Shown piece by piece: positions 33,611-44,590 of a stretch of 64,000 bases of DNA. The stretch is from Cystobasidium ongulense (lineage: Eukaryota; Basidiomycota; Cystobasidiomycetes; Cystobasidiales; Cystobasidiaceae). The notes beneath the pieces were generated by a model. It made no database searches. It worked only from the letters and a program-made list of their open reading frames with translations, and was not told the origin of the DNA. A program made the translations under genes and the position numbers. The stretch lies in NCBI GenBank assembly GCA_022835595.1, contig BQUP01000011.1:67319-131318 (forward strand). The letters run 5' to 3'. How positions within the stretch are numbered: position 1 is the stretch's first letter; each line of letters starts with the position of its first letter.

Positions 33611-34015
33611 ACCCTTGCGTTTACCATATCAAGACCTGAAGAAGATGATCCCGCCCTACACTGTGGAAGGGACATATATATCTCTCCTTCTCTTCTTCAA
33701 CTTCTTCTTTGTTTCTGCCGCCCTTGTCATGATAGACTCGTAACTGATTGATAGTGATATTACGATTTGAATAATATGATAAAAGTCGACGATATACAGC
33801 TCCCAAATTTTTGACCAGAAAGGTAGACCACTACTACTAGGCCACGATGGGCGCCCGTCGAAAAGACCACGCTTACTGCCAGTGCATTGATCTTAAAAGA
33901 TTCGGTTACAATTCATCTGGAACGTAATCGCATTGGCTACATGAGTCTACCATAATGTATATTATACACTTATCTACAGACGTTCTGGAAGCGGGATTTG
34001 CAAGACTGCGTCAGA
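33611..34015. other. Convergent 3' region between the TMEM115 and LRR genes
   Basis: About 405 bases, pyrimidine-rich near 33670-33720. Presumed 3' untranslated regions; nothing further seen. Confidence 0.4.
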
Positions 34016-36016
34016 TTAATCCTCCTCCCCGACCTCTCCCCTTTCATACAATTCAAACCAATCTCTTCTCTGCCTCGTAGGTATCCCTCTGCATCCTGTT
34101 AGATTAACGATCCTCAATTTAGGGCAACCCTGCATTATAGTTTTCATTCCTTCAACAGTAATTTTCGCTTGTTCTAGATGAAGTTCTTCTAAATCTTCCA
34201 AAGTTGAAATCGCTACTGCGACTTCGTCTCCTACATGTGTATTATCAAGCAGTAAGACTTGAAGACGTGATGGTTGTGCCTCTTCTACATCGAACGATTC
34301 GAAATCTGCTAGAAGTGCTTCTGAAAGCGTTCGGCCTGAAACTGGGACATATGAGAGGTCCAAGTGCTAGGATGATGTGGTAAAGAATCAGCAACTGTAT
34401 GGACTTTGAAATAAGCAATGAGGCCTTTCGACTTACTCTACATTTCCTCCCAACACCGTTCAAAAAGCGTCTAACACCAGATCCCGTACCAGTAGCTAAA
34501 GTCTTATTACTATGTAAAGAAACTTTTTCTAAGTTCTCAAATTTCTCCAATAAAGGTGTTATTTTCATCGACTGAGAATCTAGCAATCCCAAGTTACCAA
34601 GCTTTAAAGTCTTCAACTTCTGTCTTCTGTCTTGGTCTACCTCAGCATATTTGACAAAGAACTTTGTTAAGATCGTTTCGGAACGTAAATGCAAGCCTGA
34701 TAACACTAGCTTCTCAAAGGCAGCATTCGGATGTTCAGATGTGAGGTGGTTCGTCACCATGTCTAGAGATCGGACTTGAGTAAATGAAATATCGAGCGAA
34801 GTTAGAGAATCGCAGAGCGCTAGTATTGTGCGCAGACCTGCATCGCCTATTTTCGTCGATCGGAGCTTAAGACTTCGTAGATTCGCCAGGGGTTGAACTT
34901 TCCAATCTTGTGCTATATATTTTGATGGATCCAGTAGTACAATCACGGCGGCATCGACCTGGAAGATGACAAGGTCAGTTCATTCTGACCAAAGCCAGCA
35001 TCATTCTTCTAGCTTACCAGTCCATTCATACTGGCCAACTTCAGCACCTCCAGTGATTTGCATCTGCTGAACAATCCTTTGAGACCCTTTACAGTGACAG
35101 CTGTATAGTTCAGGTTGAGAGACTTGAGCTTGCCTCTTAATCCAGCCTGTCTAGCAAGTTGAACGACCGTCTCATCTCCTACTTCGGTACAGCCTTTCAT
35201 GATGACTTCCTCCAGGTTCGGAAGTTCCTTGACGAGGTTTGCTGCTACCGAGTCTTGCAGCTTCAGTTGACCACTTAGGTTCAACGATTTAAGAGAAGTA
35301 CATTGTGCCAATGAGGTCAACAAGTTGGCGCGATCTCGACTGGCCCGCCCTAGAGCTCTATCTGCAGCGTTTTGAGAGCGAGCATTCTTGCCGAGAAAGA
35401 ATTGAGGACCAGCAAGCTCATTCTCCGGATCAAAATCATCTTCTAAACGATTGCCTGGGTCATATTGCGGTTGTGCAGCACGAAAGAAATCAGGCGGAAG
35501 TGAGAAGGAAGTGAGGTTCTTCGACTTGAGGAACAGCTCGGTTAGAGCTGATACTGTTACTCTAGGTGGGGAACGGGTTCCTGGTAAGTTTCCTTTCCCT
35601 TGCCGGTAGGTATTCTGCAATAGACCTTCTAGCACTCGATTACATAGCTTTGGCGAAAGTAGTCGGAGCCAAGCTATGGCATTCCGAGCTTCTTCGTCTT
35701 GACTTCTTACTCTTCCAGACTCGTCTAAGAAGAGCTGGCTGAAGTGTTCAATGATGATCCTCAGGCATAGACCTGCTAGGGTGGGAAACCTGTCGCCTGG
35801 CTGAAGGACGATATGACCGTCTGATGTTGCATGAGCTGATTCTCGTATAGAGAGGTAAGCTGAAGCGGATGATGTAGACTGCTCTGCTAGGACGGCAGCT
35901 GTGGACAGGCGACCTGTATCGTCCAACACTCGATGCGTCTTCCTGGCTCTTTTTGTCGGAGATTGTGGCGTGACCGACGGCGAAGACGCCTTGCGCTTTC
36001 CTTTGGAGCTGTCCAT
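34016..36016 (-). CDS. Leucine-rich-repeat protein (Rad7/AMN1-like)
   Basis: Three exons on the minus strand; start MDSSKGKRKASSPSVTP with a basic, Ser-rich N-terminus that could be a nuclear localisation signal (TKRARKTHR). A helical part (about 80-150: LAGLCLRIIIEHFSQLF, IAWLRLLSPKLCNRVLEGLL) precedes a series of cysteine-free or AMN1-like leucine-rich repeats, for example CTSLKSLNLSG, LPNLEEVIMKGCTEVGD, GKLKSLNLNYTAV, CKSLEVLKLAS, LANLRSLKLRSTKIGD, CDSLTSLDISFTQV, LQVLLLDNTHVGD and CPKLRIVNLTGCRG. The repeat spacing and GD turns are like Rad7 and F-box LRR proteins; no F-box is visible. It may act as an E3-ligase substrate receptor or in repair, but that is inference. It is divergent with the Atos gene. 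Confidence 0.75.
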
Positions 36017-36276
36017 GATCAGCAGCGGGAGAAGGACAGCTTCATAACGTGAGGTGTAGTAAGTAATTGCTACGCAGAATCGGCGCAGGCAGGAAAGAAA
36101 GCGGTGGTCTTGCTTGTCTTGGTCGAAGCGTGATCGAATTGATTAGCACACACAAACCTGCATGATGTGCTTGCGGCCTGCCTCACTTGCTCTCCGCCGT
36201 CTTCCGCATTCCATGGACCTCCGACTCTCACACTGACATCGTCTGCATCGTCTGGACGGACTCGCAGCTGCCGGCC
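36017..36276. promoter_or_regulatory. Divergent promoter between the LRR and Atos-type genes
   Basis: 260 bases between the two start codons, GC-rich. An in-frame ATG at 36187 could extend the Atos protein by 30 residues, shrinking this interval. No site recognised. Confidence 0.45.
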
Positions 36277-38702
36277 ATGGTGCAGGCTTCCTCGTCGCTG
36301 CTCTGGCCTCGAACCAGCAGGAAGAATGGCAACAGCGACGGCCCCGGCGATAACACTCATCGAAGCGGACTCGCTGGCAGTCTGGCAAGCAACGCTGCTG
36401 AACATGCGTTGATCAATGGCATTGCTGGTGCAAACGGTGCTTCTCCCGACATGAAGCAGAAGGGTGAGTCAGGCTTCACTGCCTGATCAGCATGCAAGCT
36501 ACTGCCAACGATTGAGACTGACGTGCTGCTCTTTCCACCATCGTGTCTTGTTCAATCGATGCACACTCGTACTAACGCATACCAGGCCCGTCATTCACGT
36601 CCTCCCCTCTAACTCAGCGACCTCTCTCGCCTGTCGCCACCACCAGCGACGACGGCGGAGGGTCCGACAGCTCTGCATCAACTGCGACGGCAATTGACAT
36701 TCCGACCAAGCGAGGCTCGAACATGCCTTCCAACTATCCGGGACCTTCATTAGGAATGTCCTTTGTCAACCACTCGCACTCTTTTGGGTCTACGTCCCAT
36801 CGACGGTCGTCCAGTACTCTCGCTTATGCAGAGACTATACACGAATCTTCATCGGAAGACGAAGCCGAACACCAACAACTACGTCGAGCCAGAGACTTAA
36901 ACTCTGTCTTTGATACTTTAGGATCGGGTAGTCCTCTTCCCCAGTCGAATCTGGTATCTCCATTACCCAGGTATCCAACAGGCCTGGGTATTTCGGATAC
37001 AAGACGCCCGCCTAATCAAAGGCGATCTCTTCCTCCTTCTACCTCTACCTCGCCAATGCACAACGCAACTCCAGGACCATCGAGCTTGTCATCGTCCAAT
37101 ATGAAAAGCTTTCGTCGCCGATCCAGCGGTCAGCATTCACCATTTGCGAATGGAGCCTTGTCAACTTCGCCTGCTTCTTCATCACCTTCTTTATTCAGCT
37201 CGTCTTTCGTTGGATCGTATGAGCAATCCCTACTGTCTGGTCGGATGGCAAACAAGCCTTCGAACGCAGCCACGCCTCTTCCTTTTACTGCATCACTTGG
37301 TGTGCTGGGCTTAGGGAAGAATACACCCAGAGCGCTTAAATGCCCAGATCATGTTTCAATACCATTCGGCGCATACTTCTGGGACATGGACAGTTCAGAC
37401 AAGAAAGGCAAAGGCAGCCCATACGTCGGGACTTTGGATCTTACAGAACACTACCTTTCTATGCTGGAGAAGCGTCCATCAGACTTTACAGAAGACCTGC
37501 AACCCGATCCTCAATCAAGTCAATCTACAGCCGTACCTCGTTTTCCTGGTTATCGGGTACCGCCTAAAGGTCAAATACAAGTCGTTATCAAGAATGCCAA
37601 TCAAACGGCAGTCAAGCTTTTCCTTGTCCCGTACGATCTGTCGGACATGCCTCCTGGCTCGAAGACTTTCGTTCGACAAAAGAGCTACGACATTGAATCG
37701 AATAATCTAGCCACTTCTCCTACTTTAACACCAACTGCGACAAGAACGAAAGAGACTTTACGTTATGCCATACACTTGCATTTTTGCGCTGTGCCTGCCA
37801 AAGAGAAGGATAGAGGGCGCAAGAAAGGCAGTCACGCGACTCGACGTGCGCCTGGACTACACCACGGCCATCACCATCCATCACATCAGCCCCACTCTCA
37901 AGAACAACGGCCGATTTCACCTGCTCGACAGCTGCGCAGCGCAGAATCACCCGGCAGACCTGCTTCTCCGCACGCAGAAGAACCACAACGTCGTCCACGC
38001 AGTGATTCATCCACCGCCTCCCATATATACCTTTACAAGTCCGTCCGCGTGGCATTTACTTCCCGTGCTTTAGATCTGAGTGAAAAGCTGAAGACTGTTC
38101 ATGAGGGGCCGAGCGGCCTACAGACTGCTCCTTCGAGTAAAGATCCGCCCGCTCTGAATGCGGACGGGCCTCTGGACAAAGATAAATATTCCACCTATTC
38201 CGGTCCAGGTGAAGAATGGGAAGAAGCAAGGAAGAGTCGCATTCACGCTGATAAAGCGCACGAGAGGCATGTGGCGCAGATGCAGAAGTTACAGCTCGCC
38301 TTCGACGATCCGGTTCCTTTCGATCCCAATGGCGAGCTCATCACACCAGGGAAGCAACATGGCCAGCCAACTTATGTACCTGCCCATGCAACTTCCGTGC
38401 GAAAAACAGGGTTCGCGTTGCTTAACACTCCACCTGTCGAGGCGACCTTGCGCGAACCAAACACTCACTCATATGCAACAGGGAGAAGCAATATGAATGG
38501 GAGTGACAGTCTTATGGAAGCAGCCGAAGTCACGGAACCTCTCAACTTCCAGCGCTCTCCAATCGCACGCAATGTACCGCTACCTAGTCTCCTAGAGTCG
38601 GGCCTGTCAATATCTCGACCTGGCTCACGTACTCACCTTCGGACTGCCTCACCAGAAAAGAGTGCATTTGGGAGCGCGGTACCGAAAGAAGCTCTCCGCT
38701 AA
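36277..38702 (+). CDS. Atos/FAM214-type protein (DUF4210 plus chromosome-segregation domain)
   Basis: Two exons (36277-36463 and 36586-38702) total 2304 nt, 767 residues from the ATG at 36277. A Ser/Pro-rich N-terminal 260 residues precede the Atos-like domain near residue 268 (SFVGSYEQSLLSGRM, FTASLGVLGLGKN, LKCPDHVSIPFGAYFWD). The second conserved domain starts near 384 (GYRVPPKGQIQVVIKN, AVKLFLVPYDLSDMPPGSKT, LRYAIHLHFCAVP) and ends with YLYKSVRVAFTSRALDLSE, split by a His/Arg/Ser-rich insertion of about 70 residues. Animal relatives (atossa, FAM214A/B) are transcription regulators with transactivation motifs; the fission yeast relative was linked to chromosome segregation. A role in transcription is therefore an inference. 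The C-terminal 200 residues are less conserved. Confidence 0.85.
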
Positions 38703-38907
38703 GTGAATGTACATCCAGGCTCATACGCGGCTTCTCACTATTCAGTGACTGTGGGGGCAAATTTACGCATCGAAACACGAGGCGTTCGGTTTTTCCTCAT
38801 TAAGTAGAGATTGTAGCTTAGATAGATATGCATTGCATTGTAGCTGTGAATAGGACAATCATACGAAGAAGCTACGGTCTCAAAAAGACATCGACTTGAC
38901 TGCTTCT

Positions 38908-39992
38908 TCACTCGTATCTGACCGCTTTCTGCAGTGCCACTGGCAGAGTCTTTGCTTCGACAGAGAATGGAAGACTTTTACTGTTCATACCATCCTCTTT
39001 CGCTTCCGTGGGCCAAGTGTCTTGTTGATATGCATACCACAACAAGCCTAGAAGCAGTACCTCTGGTAGATACCAGCAAGAAAAAAGAACTTGTTCTGTT
39101 TGGAGGTAAATTCGGGCGCCTGGGAACATGGCCTTGACTTGGAGATAAAGGAGAGGCACAGCGACAAGGAAAAGCTGATATCAAATGGTGTCAGTACAGG
39201 GACATTTACCAGACTGATCGGTGTTCGAGTTACAAGTAGCATTAATATTAGAGAGCTGTGCCTGTTGCGCTTCTGAAATGCTGAAATAGTGCTGACCGCA
39301 GCGACCACGAGAAAGAGAGTAAGGCTGCCCAGATACACCTTATCGAGATATGTGAGCTGAGAAGTATGGAAGATATAACGGATAGCGACTGACTTGTACC
39401 ATTCGTTCGCTTGTGATAAGACCTCCAGCATACGATGTACCGCTTCTACCTATCTGGGTAAACAAATGACCGAAGCTGCCTAAGAGTGCCACCGCTAGGC
39501 ATCCTCCCAGGATTGCTTCTATGCGATGTTGTCTACGTGATACGTTAGTTGTGGATGACTGCACTGCTAGCTTGAGGATGCACATACACTTTGGACGGTG
39601 CCATGTCCACCACTGGGGCAACCAACGCCTCCAAAAGATTGACATGTGCCGATAGCGTAAGGACTTGGCCGACTGGAGGTATGGTAAGTGAGGCCCTAAC
39701 CGTTTACGCACAAAACGTCTATGTTGCAACTTACCAGGTTCAAAGTCAGCGCATCTGCCAATAAAAGTCGACAATCGCAGTGCAGCAAACATAGCCAGGG
39801 TCTTCGATGGCACGCGAGGCCGCGTTACCAGTAGTCCGCATAAGATAGTATAGTAGATGGCGAACGCAAAGGCATTTCTGAAAGTACAGAGATGGTTCAG
39901 CCATTTTCTTATTTTTGTTTTGAACTCTTTGCTCACATTTGAATGTCTTGCATCGCGGGAACAAGCGGTTCAGTGGGAGTAATCATCCACAT
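38908..39992 (-). CDS. Seven-helix membrane protein, fungal type
   Basis: Six exons (39992-39937, 39877-39735, 39672-39588, 39532-39400, 39356-39210, 39174-38908) total 831 nt, 276 residues. Hydrophobic segments: AFAFAIYYTILCGLLV, ALRLSTFIGRCADF, VGQVLTLSAHVNLLEALVAP, LGGCLAVALLGSFGHLF, VYLGSLTLFLVVAAVS, LFLVAVPLLYLQVKAMFPG and LPEVLLLGLLWYAY, giving about seven helices with a short extracellular start and hydrophilic C-terminus. The layout resembles the fungal RTA1 and DUF7702 groups of seven-helix proteins, but I see no decisive motif, so the family is left open. All exon phases agree, with a gtatgt donor chosen for exon 3. Confidence 0.68.
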
Positions 39993-40264
39993 AGTGAGGC
40001 TAGCTTATACGAGGATCCTTGTGAGTAAGCAGAAAGAGTGAAAAGTCAACACCATCCATCATCTGTCTATTGAGATTTGATCGTTTCATTTCCTTTGACT
40101 CTATTTGGATAGTACACCGCCAGCAGTCCGATGGGTCCCCGCCGTGTGCATGTGGCGTGGGATCAAGCGGCAGATGGACTATTGGGAACATAGGGTTTGA
40201 CTGCTTTCAATTTGCTAGATCACAATGGAGTCCAATATTGTTGTGCCCTCGCTGCCACGCTGAA

Positions 40265-42055
40265 TTAGGAGTCGGCTTGGTCTAGTTTTTGGGAAGGACG
40301 GTAAGCCAAGTATACACCGGCGCTTGTTGCTAGAGCCAGAAGCCCAAGAGTCATTTGAAGAAGTAGTTTCGTAGAGACGCGGGTCGTTGTTTTGCCTTCC
40401 ATACGCATGTCGTCAAGGGAAACGCCTTTCGCAAATAATCCATCAAGGCCTTTCATTCCATAGGCATCTAGGTTCCATTCGTCAACAGGATTGAAGACGG
40501 CTGGTCTCAATTTTATTTCGTCTTTCTTAAATGCAGACACATCTTGCATATCAACTTCCGGAAGATCTGTCCTGCCGTCGTTTTCGAAAGGTTGCCAATC
40601 CATGGAAGCAACATCTTGATCTGGGATATCGTCTTCGTCCATATCGTCGTCTTCCTCGTGTGTGAATCCATGTCTCTTGTACATGCGTGATATCGGCGGC
40701 GTAGAACCCATTGAAACTTGCCCAAAAGCTGGTAGACCAGGTGAAGCCTTCTTCATATTTCCCCTTAGTGGGCTGCCTGTTCTCTGGCCATCGGAAGCGA
40801 GTGAGTAGGAACGAACTGGTGTACCAGATGGCGTGGTCGTACTCGAGGACGATCGCGCAGTCCGCTCTGTAAGCTTGATGCGCTTTGGTCCGCGAACGCA
40901 GATGATCTTGCCGTGGCATAGCAGGGTCTAACGATATGCATTAGCGTGAAATCTCGTCAATGGATCCAAACAACGCTACTCACAACGCAGTGCAGTAATG
41001 CAGTGGCATACAGGACGGTCTGAGGATGGGGTGTAGTTTTGTAGATTTCCCAGGTGAAACCGATGCGCGAAAGGTAGCAAAGAGCCTGCAGTGCCTATGA
41101 CGGAGGGTCAGCATGTCTCAAGTACTTCGTTCGTGAGTTATGTACTTACAATCCACCTTTGTATCCCAACAATATCCAGTCTGCCGCCCCGCAAGAGTCT
41201 TTCTCTATAAGTCGGGTCCCAGAAGGAGAAGAAGATTGTGATGAACGGCAGCAGAAAGCGCCAGGGGAGACTTGTGATAGGCTGCAGATACGATGGTAAA
41301 GATTTGCCGTAGATGACGGAGGTGTACGAAGCTGGCCCTGCTTCTAGAGTCATGGCTACGACAGTGGAGACATATAACAATTTCCAACACGTGCCTTTAA
41401 GTCGCCAGAGCCAGAGGCGAGAAGGCGTTTGCAAACCCTCATTCTCCAGCAGCACCGTGGATGTTGCTGTATTTCTAGCGAGTCTGCCGCTGTTCTTTAG
41501 CCATCCTCCAACTGTTCGCGCTTTTGCCTTCCAGTTTCTCTCTTTGATAATATCGTCTACTTGGCCATGACAATTTGGGCAGACGATAGGATAGCGCGCA
41601 TCCAGACTTTCTCTGTACCTTGGCAGTCTATCTAGGAGCTCATTCTCTTCTTTGGTTGTCGCATCGGATGGTAGATACCCCGCTATAAGCTGTACTTGAA
41701 GTTGTTGGTTCGTTAGACAATTGTGGCAGAACGGCGTGTCTTCGACTCGTGAAGCTCGCTTGTTTCGAAGAGCAGTGACAGCAGGCGTGGCGCCTTCGTG
41801 CAGAGCTTGAACATTGTCTACAAAGTCACCAGTAGCTGGATTCTTAAGGTTCCAGCTCTCGCAATGCGGGCAGAGGAAGTGGTGTATTGATCCAGTGATA
41901 ATTGGCAGCTGATCGCGGACAGCTGCTTTGCCCTTGTGCGACTGCAGGCGGCTCTTCTGAGTGCAGAAATGACACTCTACCACATCTGCTGAAGCAGACG
42001 AGCCTGCCCATCTCAGCATGTGGCTCCGTCGGGGCAGTCTTGCAATTGGAAGCAA
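40265..42055 (-). CDS. Inner nuclear membrane protein Ima1 (Samp1/TMEM201 family)
   Basis: Integral protein of the inner nuclear membrane that links heterochromatin and the cytoskeleton-coupling machinery in fission yeast. The N-terminal Ima1 domain carries four Cys pairs: CHFC, CPHC (in FLCPHCESWN), CHNC (in FCHNCLTNQQ) and CPNC (in YPIVCPNCHG), with conserved YLPSD and YRESLDARYP before the last. Three or four membrane helices follow (around LLYVSTVVAMTLEA, LPWRFLLPFITIFFSFW, TVLYATALLHCV). A basic and Ser-rich nucleoplasmic part includes an acidic run near bases 40620-40650, and a C-terminal helix LLLQMTLGLLALATSAGVYL ends the protein. Start could be the ATG at 42055 or the one 12 codons on; the family signal begins soon after both. 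Three exons. Confidence 0.85.
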
Positions 42056-42602
42056 TACAAGAAGCTGTCAATTGCCGAGCGCCGGTTGCACAAGCGACTT
42101 TACAAGCGACTTTACAAGGTGAAGTCGCTTCTCGAGTGTAAACATGCCAACCATCTGAACTACGATACAAATTGCTGTACTGGCACGACTTGTCACACAG
42201 CTGAGGGAATCAGGTTCTAGCTTTCGAATAAGAAGCACTCTCAGCTAGTACACGCCTGTAGCCCTGTTCTGGCACATGTATATACTGAAAGACAATTCCT
42301 TCGCATCGCCCACAGCCTTGACATGTTGATAGCGCGGTCTTCTCCGCCACGCAGACAGCTTGTGGCATACCGGTCAATTGACCGACTGGCTGGCCTTTTG
42401 GCAATATTTTGACAGTGGCTCAAAGGGTTTGCGCATATGCTTGAAAACGCGTTAGACACTCTCGTAGAGTTTGAGAGCGCTGTTCACGCTGCGGTAGTTG
42501 CGTATAGCATCTGACAGGTAAATTGCCTTGAAGTAACACGAGCAGATACCCGGAGATTCTGCCACGAAGCGAGGTATGATTTCTTGAACTTGAAGAGTCT
42601 CG
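42056..42602. other. Region between Ima1 and arrestin-like gene A
   Basis: About 550 bases on the 5' side of Ima1 and 3' side of the arrestin-like gene. Holds the small repeat listed separately. The rest is unremarkable short frames. Confidence 0.4.
42091..42130. repeat. 12-bp tandem repeat followed by inverted copy
   Basis: CAAGCGACTTTA occurs twice back to back (42091-42102 and 42103-42114), and the core AAGCGACTT recurs inverted as AAGTCGCTT at 42122-42130. The RNA could fold into a short hairpin. It lies 36 bases upstream of the Ima1 start on the other strand. Confidence 0.7.
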
Positions 42603-44278
42603 CTAGGTAGCTGCGTTACTAGAATTAGCTCTCTCTTCAGCAGATTTGATTTCAGGGGGTTCATAATCTTGATTGGTCTCGATGCCTTCATACTCTCTTT
42701 CCAGTAGTTGTTCTATAGAGAAACCACATGCGCAAGCATGCCTTTCGTCCTTTCGATTTGGCTGAAATTCTTCCTTCGGTAGAGGTGTTGAACCGTATGT
42801 GGGTGGGTTGACTAGTTCTGAAATCAGCAAACACTGTATTACGAATAATTAGCTACACACAATCCGTAGAACTAGCGAATAAGGCGACTTACGCTTGCTA
42901 CCTTGACAGATTCACGCAAAATGACCAGTTTTCGAATTCCAGTCTCATCTATCACGTCGAATTCTATCACGATATGATGCGCAATAGTGAGTGGCGATCT
43001 AACGCCTTTGATACTGCTCGGTCCTATGATGCGGTCATTAGGCAGTCTACCAGCTTTGGAAGCTGACATTGCGCCAGATACAGCATCCTTTTCGAAGGCT
43101 GAGGCGGCCAGGGTGAAAATTGGATATTTGATAGGGGTGTCTAACCAGGTCTTGCCAGTTGAGAACGGTGTCCAGGAGAATTGAGCTTGCAGGGAACCAC
43201 GGACCTCGCAAAGCTGGCATTCAGCGGGCAGTGCTGGTAAGTTGATGTTGAAGTTGACACTGGAGACAGAAAGCCCTTTAGCATGTGAGCTGGCACAAAA
43301 CCACGCAGGCTTGCTTACAGTGCTCCAATCGTAAATGAGCGAGAGGTGATGAGCAGATTGATAGGACCTAGCTGAGGGGCAAATTCCTCGATAGCGCGTC
43401 TATGTAGATAGTCTCAGTTTCAGTTCACGCTTTAGCCGTGGAAGCAAGCATGATACATACTGTAATGGTAGTACAGTCTCACCCGGGTCTACAGGGCAAC
43501 ACACCAACGCAAAGAAGCGTCTTTGGTAAAGATTTCTCCAATGTGGCGCATCTGTGTTCAGTGCTGTTTTCACGTCATCTTTCGAGGGGAATTGGATTTG
43601 AATGGTGTCGGTCCTGTTTTCACCTAGCAAGCGTGTAACGTGTAGATCCAGAGTGTACCAAAGGCCAAAGTCGCGCTCGTGATCCCTGCCGTCCGGGTCT
43701 ATGACTGCTGATCTTCCCCAATAATCGCAGGGGACGTCGAAGGAAAATGGAAGTCTAAGCAGAGGAGATATACAATCAGCGAGTGAAATCTGCAAATGTG
43801 CACATCCGAAGTCTAGATAGAGGCAGGTAACTGACTCGTACTCTCCAGCTGGAAAGAGGCCAGGCGTCATATCCACCTTGCATGAAAGCGGAGGAAGTGC
43901 ATCTTTATCGATTACGGCTGCGAGACTTGAATTAGCTAGCTCTTACATAAACTCCATCAGCATATTGATTCTGCCTACTCTTGCCAAATCTTAGCATGCA
44001 CGTGGAGGTCAATTGTGCGAAGACGGCAAGGAAATGTTCAGGTTCCTTCAAAATGACCAAGAATTTCCCGGAGAGACGTGTGAACTAGAATATACCGAAG
44101 GAACTAGCGTCAGTATCGTCACGGTTAAGTGAAGTAGATGGCTCACCTTGGGAGCCGTCGAACCAGGCTGTTTCGCATGCGGATATAGCAAGTAAAGTGG
44201 TGGGTCTCTATCAAAGATGGGTTCTATAGTTATATGATCTGGCTTGACTTTAGTCTTGCCATTCAGCCAGCTCAGCAT
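42603..44278 (-). CDS. Arrestin-fold protein, tandem copy A
   Basis: Begins MLSWLNGKTKVKPD and continues with DPPLYLLYPHAKQPG, then RLSGKFLVILKEPEHFL, typical first strands of an arrestin N-domain. Further blocks are GLFPAGEYE, LPFSFDVPCDYWGRS, DLHVTRLL, the RFFALVCCPVDPGE stretch and a C-domain with VNFNINLPALP-type strands, PLTIAHHIVIEFDVIDETG and KLVILRESVKVAS. It ends with CACGFSIEQLLEREYEGI and an acidic tail. Fungal arrestin-related proteins link Rsp5-type ubiquitin ligases to membrane cargo; no PPxY motif is visible here, so that role is uncertain. Six or seven exons. Copy B, 304 bases upstream on the same strand, has the same order of blocks. The donor after RFGK is canonical gtaggc. 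Confidence 0.72.
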
Positions 44279-44581
44279 GGTTGTGTAAGCTTGACGAACA
44301 GCAAGCCTTGCAGGCTTTTGGTATAAAGCAAAGAAGCAAAGAACGACGACGAATAGCTAGTGTGTGAGTGATCGGAGACTCCGGGTGACGCGGAGGGCGT
44401 CGGCTGATGTAAGCAGACCTGTCACTGGATTACGTCTATGCTACAAACGATTGCAAGTCTACTACATGGTACATCATACAGTCCTACCACTCAACAATTA
44501 ATACTGCAAGTCCTGCTAATGCAGCTCAAAGCAAAGTGCACTGCCGCCAGTAGTAAAATTTAATCCATCCAGTAGTAACAT
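44279..44581. other. Spacer between the two arrestin-like genes
   Basis: About 300 bases holding the promoter of copy A and the 3' end of copy B. The distal part contains one unit of the 22-bp repeat listed separately. Nothing else recognised. Confidence 0.45.
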
Positions 44582-44590
44582 TTAATCCAT
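44547..44590. repeat. 22-bp tandem duplication at the end of arrestin-like gene B
   Basis: Two adjacent 22-base units (44547-44568 and 44569-44590) starting ccagtagtaa and ending aatccat, differing at one base. The second unit overlaps the last codons and the TAA stop of copy B, so the first is a duplicate of the stop region lying in the 3' untranslated part. Confidence 0.8.

Noticed and set aside
41844-42170. 108-codon minus-strand frame containing CKVACKVACATG
   Set aside because: The Cys pairs come from the 12-bp tandem repeat, and the frame overlaps the start of Ima1 in another phase.
43980-43990. A GC donor (gcaaga) in arrestin-like copy A after RFG
   Set aside because: A canonical gtaggc donor a few bases later gives FGKTVIDKDALPPL, which aligns with copy B at the same place; no GC donor is needed.
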